A DNA stretch of 64,000 bases, taken from Oscillospiraceae bacterium. Its GTDB lineage: Bacteria > Bacillota > Clostridia > Oscillospirales > Oscillospiraceae. The DNA is taken from assembly GCA_017622995.1 (NCBI GenBank), contig JAGAQA010000008.1:1-64000 (forward strand), written 5' to 3'. Shown one piece after another: positions 59,711-64,000 of this stretch. Made by a program: the position numbers and the translations under genes. Under the pieces are notes generated by a model, which had not been told where the DNA came from, ran no database searches, and saw nothing but the letters and a program-made list of their open reading frames with translations. Within the stretch, counting starts at the first letter, position 1. Each line of letters opens with the position of its first letter.

Positions 59711-61287
59711 AACGCAAAGAAATGATAGATGCATACAATTCCGTTTGTCTTTCCGAACAGGAAAAAGAGGCTCTGTTGGGAAGCATTCTTTCGGCATCAG
59801 ATCAGGGCCTAACGGAAAGGAAACCAACGATGAAGCTTTGGCGTAAAAAATTCCTTATGACGGCGGCACTTATCGCGGCTTTGGCTATTTTTATGGGGTG
59901 TGCTGTGGTGGCACTCAGTACGAAAAAATTGAAGCTGGATGAATATCGGGAAACCCAACCGGCCTGGATCGACTGGGAGGGGCAGCGGCATGAAGCAACA
60001 GAGGTTACAAAGACGGTTCTGTCGCTTCAGGGCCTCCGTGACACCCCCGAACAGAAAGCGGCGCTGGAATGGTATCAGTTTGTGAAAAACTACGACCCGG
60101 ACCATACCATTTATATGGAAGCCGGAGGGAAATTCCAGGCACCGGAGGAGTACAGGGCGTACAATGTTTATTCCCAGGCTATGGTGGACAAGCTGGGCCA
60201 AATCGCGGAGAAATATCATTTGGCGCTCTCCGGCAGGAAGGCAACCGCATATTCCTACGATTGGAAACTGGGCTGGGACGCAATCGGCGTTCATTCCCCG
60301 GTTCTTTCCGGGACGGATGAAACTTATGGGCTCAGGGGCTGCACGTTTTTTGAATCCGGGAATTTTTTCCTTTGGACCGACTTCCATGTGACGGATCCGG
60401 ATTTTTCTTGGAAGAATCCAACCTATCTGTCCTTGAGCTACAAGAAAAAGGGCTATATGGATACAACAGTTGTGGGCCTTTACGATGGACCTGGTTCCAG
60501 AGCATGGAACTATACCCGCAGCGACGGCAAATCCGTTCTGATTGTTGTTTCCAACGATGCTTCTCAGCCCGCCAATGACAATGCGTTTATCATCTGTGAC
60601 CGGGAGGACGCATTCCTCTACGCGCAGTTTGAACCGGCGTATTACCCGGATCATGGAGCGGGAACCCGGGAAGAGATGTCGGACCGGGATTTGGAATGGC
60701 TTGCAGAGCATATTGATTTTTCCATCCAGCCGCGCAAACCGGATATGGACCGTGTTCTACCCTTGCTTGAAAAGGAGGACGCGGAATACGATGCCCTGTT
60801 GGAGCAGGATAATCCGTTCAGCCAGGATTGCTACGGCAAGCTGCGTAAGGTTCTGGGCAGCGTTGCAGCGTACCATCTGATCGATTTGGATGGCGATGGG
60901 AAAGATGAGTGCTTCTTCTGGGATCAAAACGGGAATCCTCAGCTCTATACCATGATAGATGGCAAAACGGCTCCGGTTCAAACTCCGGGGGACAAAGCAT
61001 TCGGTATCCAGGGAGCGGTAGCTCTGTGCGAAGGGAATGTGCTGAAAACCTATGAAGAGGTTGGACAGGCTTATCAGCTGTACTGTTTTTACACTGTGGA
61101 TCGGGGAACGCTCCTGGAGCAGAACCGGCTTGTGTATGACATTGCCAACGACTGCTGGGGCCTGAGTCTCAGCGGCATTCACATCGACAAAGCCTTAACC
61201 AAATCGGAAGCGGAGGAACTCCTGGGATCCTATGTGGAAATTCCTCTGGAACATTTGCCCATAGAGTCATTCCCGGATGATACATAA
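59707..61287 (+). CDS. Membrane-anchored anti-sigma factor candidate with large ectodomain
   Basis: A 526-residue protein with a cytoplasmic head of about 47 residues, one membrane segment (about 50-70: FLMTAALIAALAIFMG) and an outer domain of about 455 residues. The head (MKRKEMIDAYNSVCLSEQEK) is short and lacks the HxxxCxxC zinc motif, so it is not a classical ZAS anti-sigma factor; the role is inferred from its ATGA overlap with the sigma gene. The ectodomain is unfamiliar but contains a LIDLDGDGKDE calcium-type loop near residue 395. The stop codon TAA is formed by the terminus of the inserted repeat, so the natural C terminus may have been longer. Confidence 0.65.
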   Translation: MKRKEMIDAYNSVCLSEQEKEALLGSILSASDQGLTERKPTMKLWRKKFLMTAALIAALAIFMGCAVVALSTKKLKLDEYRETQPAWIDWEGQRHEATEVTKTVLSLQGLRDTPEQKAALEWYQFVKNYDPDHTIYMEAGGKFQAPEEYRAYNVYSQAMVDKLGQIAEKYHLALSGRKATAYSYDWKLGWDAIGVHSPVLSGTDETYGLRGCTFFESGNFFLWTDFHVTDPDFSWKNPTYLSLSYKKKGYMDTTVVGLYDGPGSRAWNYTRSDGKSVLIVVSNDASQPANDNAFIICDREDAFLYAQFEPAYYPDHGAGTREEMSDRDLEWLAEHIDFSIQPRKPDMDRVLPLLEKEDAEYDALLEQDNPFSQDCYGKLRKVLGSVAAYHLIDLDGDGKDECFFWDQNGNPQLYTMIDGKTAPVQTPGDKAFGIQGAVALCEGNVLKTYEEVGQAYQLYCFYTVDRGTLLEQNRLVYDIANDCWGLSLSGIHIDKALTKSEAEELLGSYVEIPLEHLPIESFPDDT

Positions 61288-61526
61288 TGCGTACTGAATA
61301 ACGCAAAAAGCCTTGAAAGCCAAGGCTTTCCGGCAATCTTTGCGTTATTCGGGTGCAAGGATTTTGCGGCTTTGGCCACAAAACCGTTGCACCTGCTTTT
61401 CCTGCATGGTTCGCCATGCAGGAAAAGTACGCATTGATTGCTGTCTGAATTTCCAAAAATGGTTAAAAAGAGCCATTTTTTGAAACTACAAATAAGCCGC
61501 ATTGGCGGCTTATTCAGCAGACATTA
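61285..61526 (-). repeat. Multi-hairpin dispersed repeat, copy B (complete)
   Basis: Inverted relative to copy A at 1-235. The termini are imperfect 17-base inverted repeats: TAATGCGTACTGAATAA at 61285-61301 and TTATTCAGCAGACATTA at 61510-61526 (its reverse complement TAATGTCTGCTGAATAA, 14 of 17 alike). An extra hairpin absent or cut off in copy A is AATAAGCCGC, ATTG, GCGGCTTATT (61491-61514). The CCTGCATGG hairpin has a TTCG loop on this strand. It codes for nothing. Confidence 0.8.
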
Positions 61527-61535
61527 AATAAAGGC

Positions 61536-61565
61536 ACACCCCCGTGACTGCGGTCACGGGGGTGT
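61536..61565 (-). terminator. Terminator after the U32 gene
   Basis: On the minus strand ACACCCCCGTGAC pairs with GTCACGGGGGTGT around 4 bases, followed by GCCTTTATTT. Confidence 0.7.
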
Positions 61566-61569
61566 CAAG

Positions 61570-62787
61570 CTACTTGGGGGAAAGATCTACGCTTCTTCTG
61601 AGAATTGACATGGCGGGGACTTTTTTGGGCAGCTGCATGAAAAATTCCATCTGGGGCGTCCGGGGTTCTTCCAGGGCTTCTCCCTCCGGGGTGGTCATTT
61701 CCCCGGCGGCCAGCGCAAAGGGCCGGGTGTCCGGGCCCACGCATTCCAATGGATCACCCTTCCGGAACTTGTTCCGCAGAGAGCATTTGGCAAGACCCGT
61801 TTCGTCACAGCTTTCCACCATGGCCACGATCTGCCATTGCCGAATGTAGCGGGAATTTTCGGTGTACTGTCCCGGCTGGCCGTAATAGAACCCGGTGGAG
61901 TAGATCCGGTGGGAGATGTGCTCCACCTCGTCCCGCCAGACGGGATCCAAAGGCAACCCCTGGGAAACCGCGTCAATGCAGTGCCGGTAGGCGCCGGTGA
62001 CAATGGCTGCGTAGTAGGGGGACTTTGCCCGGCCCTCCAGCTTGATGCAGTCCACTCCGGCGTTTTGCAGATCGTCCAGGTGGTCGATCATGCACATATC
62101 CCGGGAGTTCATGATGTAGGTGCCCTTTTCGTCTTCAAATACCGGGAAGTATTCCCCGGGCCGTTTTTCCTCCATCAGAGCGTACTGATAGCGGCAGGGC
62201 TGGGCACAGGCCCCCCGGTTGGAGTCCCGGCCCGTCATGTAGTTGCTCAGCAGGCACCTGCCGGAGTAGCTGACGCACATGGCCCCGTGTCCGAAGGTCT
62301 CCAGCTCCAGCTCCTTGGACACTCTGGCCCGGATTTCGGCAATCTCGGAAAGACTCAGCTCTCTTGCCAGCACAACCCGCTGGGCGCCCAGGTCATACCA
62401 GCTCTGGGCGCAGGCGTAGTTGGCGATGGACTGCTGGGTGGAGATGTGCCGCTGGCAGTGGGGGGCGTATTTCCCGGCCAGGGTAAAGGCACCCAGATCC
62501 GCCAGAATCAGGGCATCCACCCCGGCGCTGTCCAGCTGTTCCAGGTATTCCGGCAGCTGAATGACCTCCTCATTTCTCGGCATGGTGTTTACGGTTACAT
62601 GGACCTTGACCCCGTGGCTGTGGGCCAGAGCCACAGCTTTGGGCAGCTCCGACCGGGAGAAGTTCCCGGCGAAGGAGCGCATTCCAAAGCTGGTGCCTGC
62701 CAGATACACGGCGTCCGCACCGTAGAGAATGGACATCTTCAGCTGTTCCATGTCCCCGGCAGGGGACAGCAATTCTATTTTTTTCAT
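61570..62787 (-). CDS. U32 family protein (TrhP-like)
   Basis: A 405-residue member of peptidase family U32. KIELLSPAGDMEQLKMSILYGADAVYLAG is split here as ELLSPAGDME and YGADAVYLAG at the N terminus; the signature is ELETFGHGAMCVSYSGRC with further cysteines in RGACAQPCRY, a likely Fe-S site. Several U32 proteins are now known to hydroxylate tRNA or rRNA (TrhP, RlhA) rather than to cut peptides. In B. subtilis the trhP genes lie beside yrrL (mltG), exactly the neighbour here, so a tRNA uridine-34 hydroxylation role is the best guess. The ATG is one base after the mltG stop. Confidence 0.85.
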   Translation of the reverse strand: MKKIELLSPAGDMEQLKMSILYGADAVYLAGTSFGMRSFAGNFSRSELPKAVALAHSHGVKVHVTVNTMPRNEEVIQLPEYLEQLDSAGVDALILADLGAFTLAGKYAPHCQRHISTQQSIANYACAQSWYDLGAQRVVLARELSLSEIAEIRARVSKELELETFGHGAMCVSYSGRCLLSNYMTGRDSNRGACAQPCRYQYALMEEKRPGEYFPVFEDEKGTYIMNSRDMCMIDHLDDLQNAGVDCIKLEGRAKSPYYAAIVTGAYRHCIDAVSQGLPLDPVWRDEVEHISHRIYSTGFYYGQPGQYTENSRYIRQWQIVAMVESCDETGLAKCSLRNKFRKGDPLECVGPDTRPFALAAGEMTTPEGEALEEPRTPQMEFFMQLPKKVPAMSILRRSVDLSPK

Positions 62788-62788
62788 A

Positions 62789-64000
62789 TTATCCCTTGTT
62801 GCTGGCGCGGAAGGCCTCGTGCTCCTCCAGAGTTCTGGAGAAGTGATGCACACCGGTTTCCATATCCAGCACATAGTAATAGTAGTCGGTATCCTGGGGC
62901 TCCAGGGCGGCCAGGATGCTGCCAAGGCCCGGATTTGTAATGGGTCCCGGGGTCAGACCGGTGTTCAGATAGGTGTTGTAGGGGGTGTCGGTCTGCAGGT
63001 CTTCCGCGGTCAGATCGGTTTTGCCGTCCAGACCGTAGATCACGGCGGCGTCGATGTTCAGGAAGGCCGGAGTATTGCCCCAGGCAAACAGACGGTTGTA
63101 GATGACGGAGGAAATGGTGTAGCCTTCCTCGGCACTGGCGGTTTCCTTTTCAATCAGGGAGGCAACGGTGATCACATCAGCCATGGTAAACTGGTGGGCG
63201 GCAATGTAATCCTCGTTCCTGCCGTTGCGCCGCATCATATCGGAGATGCGGGTATTAAGGGCATCCAGCTTTCCACGGATTTCTTCATCCACACGCTTGT
63301 CAAAGTTTCCGAGCATTTTATCCAGCACATTCTGGGGGGAATCGTTGGTGTAGAATTCATAGGTATCCGGGAACAGATAGCCTTCCAGGCAGTATTTGCT
63401 GCTGCGGTCCAGACCTTCCAGGAACCAGTAGTCCCCCAGGTCGCCCTCTTTCGCGTAGCTTTCCAGTGTTTCCACGGTACAAACCCGCTTGTCCTGCAGC
63501 AGTTCAAAGACCTGGCGGCAGTTGGAGCCTTCGGGAATCATAACGGTTACAACCGACCGCTTCGAGCTGGGGGACATCATGCTCACCAGGGCGTGATAGT
63601 CGTAGAGGGAGTTGAGGTCCCAAATTCCGGGCTTGATTTCATCCTCGTCCACGGCGAAGCTGGCATAGAGCTTAAAGAGCCCGGGGTAGCGGATGAGCCC
63701 TGCGTTGTGGAGCTTGGCTGCCACATCGTCAATGGTGTCATTGGGGGTAATGGTTACGGTTACCTGCCGGTCCTCCCGGCCAAAGGCCAGCACATCCGCC
63801 GCGCAGACCCAGGCCATCCGGCCCAGGGTGACTCCGATGGCCAGGGTAATGGCAATCCATACGATGGTCACCAGAATGTTGGGAATGCCCAGCAGACCTT
63901 CGCCTCTCCGGTTCCGGGGGCGGCCCTTTTTGGCGGGGTGGGTCTTTAAGGGAACGGCTTCCTCTTTTTCATCAGGCTTGGCGTTGAAAAGCTCCTGGAA
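62789..64000 (-). CDS. mltG: Endolytic transglycosylase MltG (5' part outside window)
   Basis: The visible part encodes 403 residues and remains open to the window edge, so the start is beyond 64000. A charged cytoplasmic stretch (about the first 40 visible residues, with KKGRPRNRRGEG) leads to a membrane segment (VTIVWIAITLAIGVTLG), a LysM-like region and the YceG domain (MIPEGSNCRQVF). The catalytic glutamate is in VASLIEKETASAEEG, followed by TYLNTGLTPGPITNPG. MltG cuts nascent glycan strands and sets their length. A GTG at 63871 is not the start, because coding-like sequence continues upstream of it. Confidence 0.93.
   Translation of the reverse strand, partial: FQELFNAKPDEKEEAVPLKTHPAKKGRPRNRRGEGLLGIPNILVTIVWIAITLAIGVTLGRMAWVCAADVLAFGREDRQVTVTITPNDTIDDVAAKLHNAGLIRYPGLFKLYASFAVDEDEIKPGIWDLNSLYDYHALVSMMSPSSKRSVVTVMIPEGSNCRQVFELLQDKRVCTVETLESYAKEGDLGDYWFLEGLDRSSKYCLEGYLFPDTYEFYTNDSPQNVLDKMLGNFDKRVDEEIRGKLDALNTRISDMMRRNGRNEDYIAAHQFTMADVITVASLIEKETASAEEGYTISSVIYNRLFAWGNTPAFLNIDAAVIYGLDGKTDLTAEDLQTDTPYNTYLNTGLTPGPITNPGLGSILAALEPQDTDYYYYVLDMETGVHHFSRTLEEHEAFRASNKG

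Overview
The window is 64 kb of a GC-rich (roughly 58-60 % by eye), low-GC-lineage-type Firmicutes chromosome, most likely a spore-forming anaerobic member of the Clostridia close to Oscillospiraceae/Ruminococcaceae. The grounds are the complete spoIIIAA-AH locus, a T-box in front of cysS, RNase M5-like Toprim protein, WhiA, DUF1385-prmC, TTGACA/TATAAT promoters, AAGGAGG ribosome binding sites and Clostridia-type ferredoxin and LCP proteins. It is almost entirely chromosomal core; no rRNA, CRISPR array, prophage or intact transposase gene is visible.

Layout. 1-6.6 kb: a multi-hairpin repeat, an ECF-transporter S component, metA (minus) divergent from pyk, cstA and an unknown membrane protein. 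6.6-15.8 kb: tRNA-Ala(CGC), a CaCA exchanger, an E2-like acyltransferase, then comEC-holA-RNase M5-like-ABC-F and a Mrp/ApbC ATPase. 15.9-18.2 kb: a visibly AT-rich patch holding a wrecked flippase gene and a GT-C-like membrane protein, ending at tRNA-Ser(GGA). 18.3-24.6 kb: the T-box-controlled leftward operon cysS-polA-rimI-tsaD-GNAT. 24.7-31.1 kb: an SH3-domain lipoprotein, a small YtxH-like protein, a MITE, a degenerate PyrF-like protein, a Thr/Gly-rich lipoprotein, a ferredoxin, two tandem LCP proteins and a DUF3783 protein. 31.2-35.7 kb: spoIIIAA-AH. 35.8-41 kb: a degenerate UppP paralogue with ftsK/spoIIIE, a palindromic repeat and a DUF4317 protein. 41-44.6 kb: cytidylate-kinase-like gene, gltX, trpS. 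44.7-50 kb: murB-whiA-dnaE. 50.1-59.1 kb: one long rightward operon beginning with an envelope lipoprotein, a response regulator and a histidine kinase, and continuing DUF1385-prmC-recA-recX-rimO-pgsA. 59.2-61.3 kb: an ECF sigma factor with its own ECF-type promoter and a large membrane-anchored anti-sigma candidate. 61.3-64 kb: the second, inverted copy of the multi-hairpin repeat, then a U32 family protein and mltG, which runs off the right edge.

The genes fall into a few functional sets: replication and repair (holA, dnaE, polA, recA, recX), translation (three aminoacyl-tRNA synthetases, two tRNAs, tsaD, rimI, rimO, prmC), envelope and division (murB, mltG, two LCP proteins, ftsK, UppP-like), sporulation (spoIIIA) and two surface-sensing modules (lipoprotein/two-component and sigma/anti-sigma).

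The most unusual things are (i) a previously unfamiliar dispersed element built of four to six consecutive hairpins with 17-bp imperfect terminal repeats, present at both ends of the window in opposite orientation; (ii) three proteins that keep a known fold but have lost catalytic residues (UppP-like, PyrF-like, E2-like); (iii) three other short palindromic element families, one with an IS5-like CTAA target duplication; and (iv) a sensor trio placed at the head of a recA operon. I do not see a clearly new multi-gene defence or biosynthetic system.
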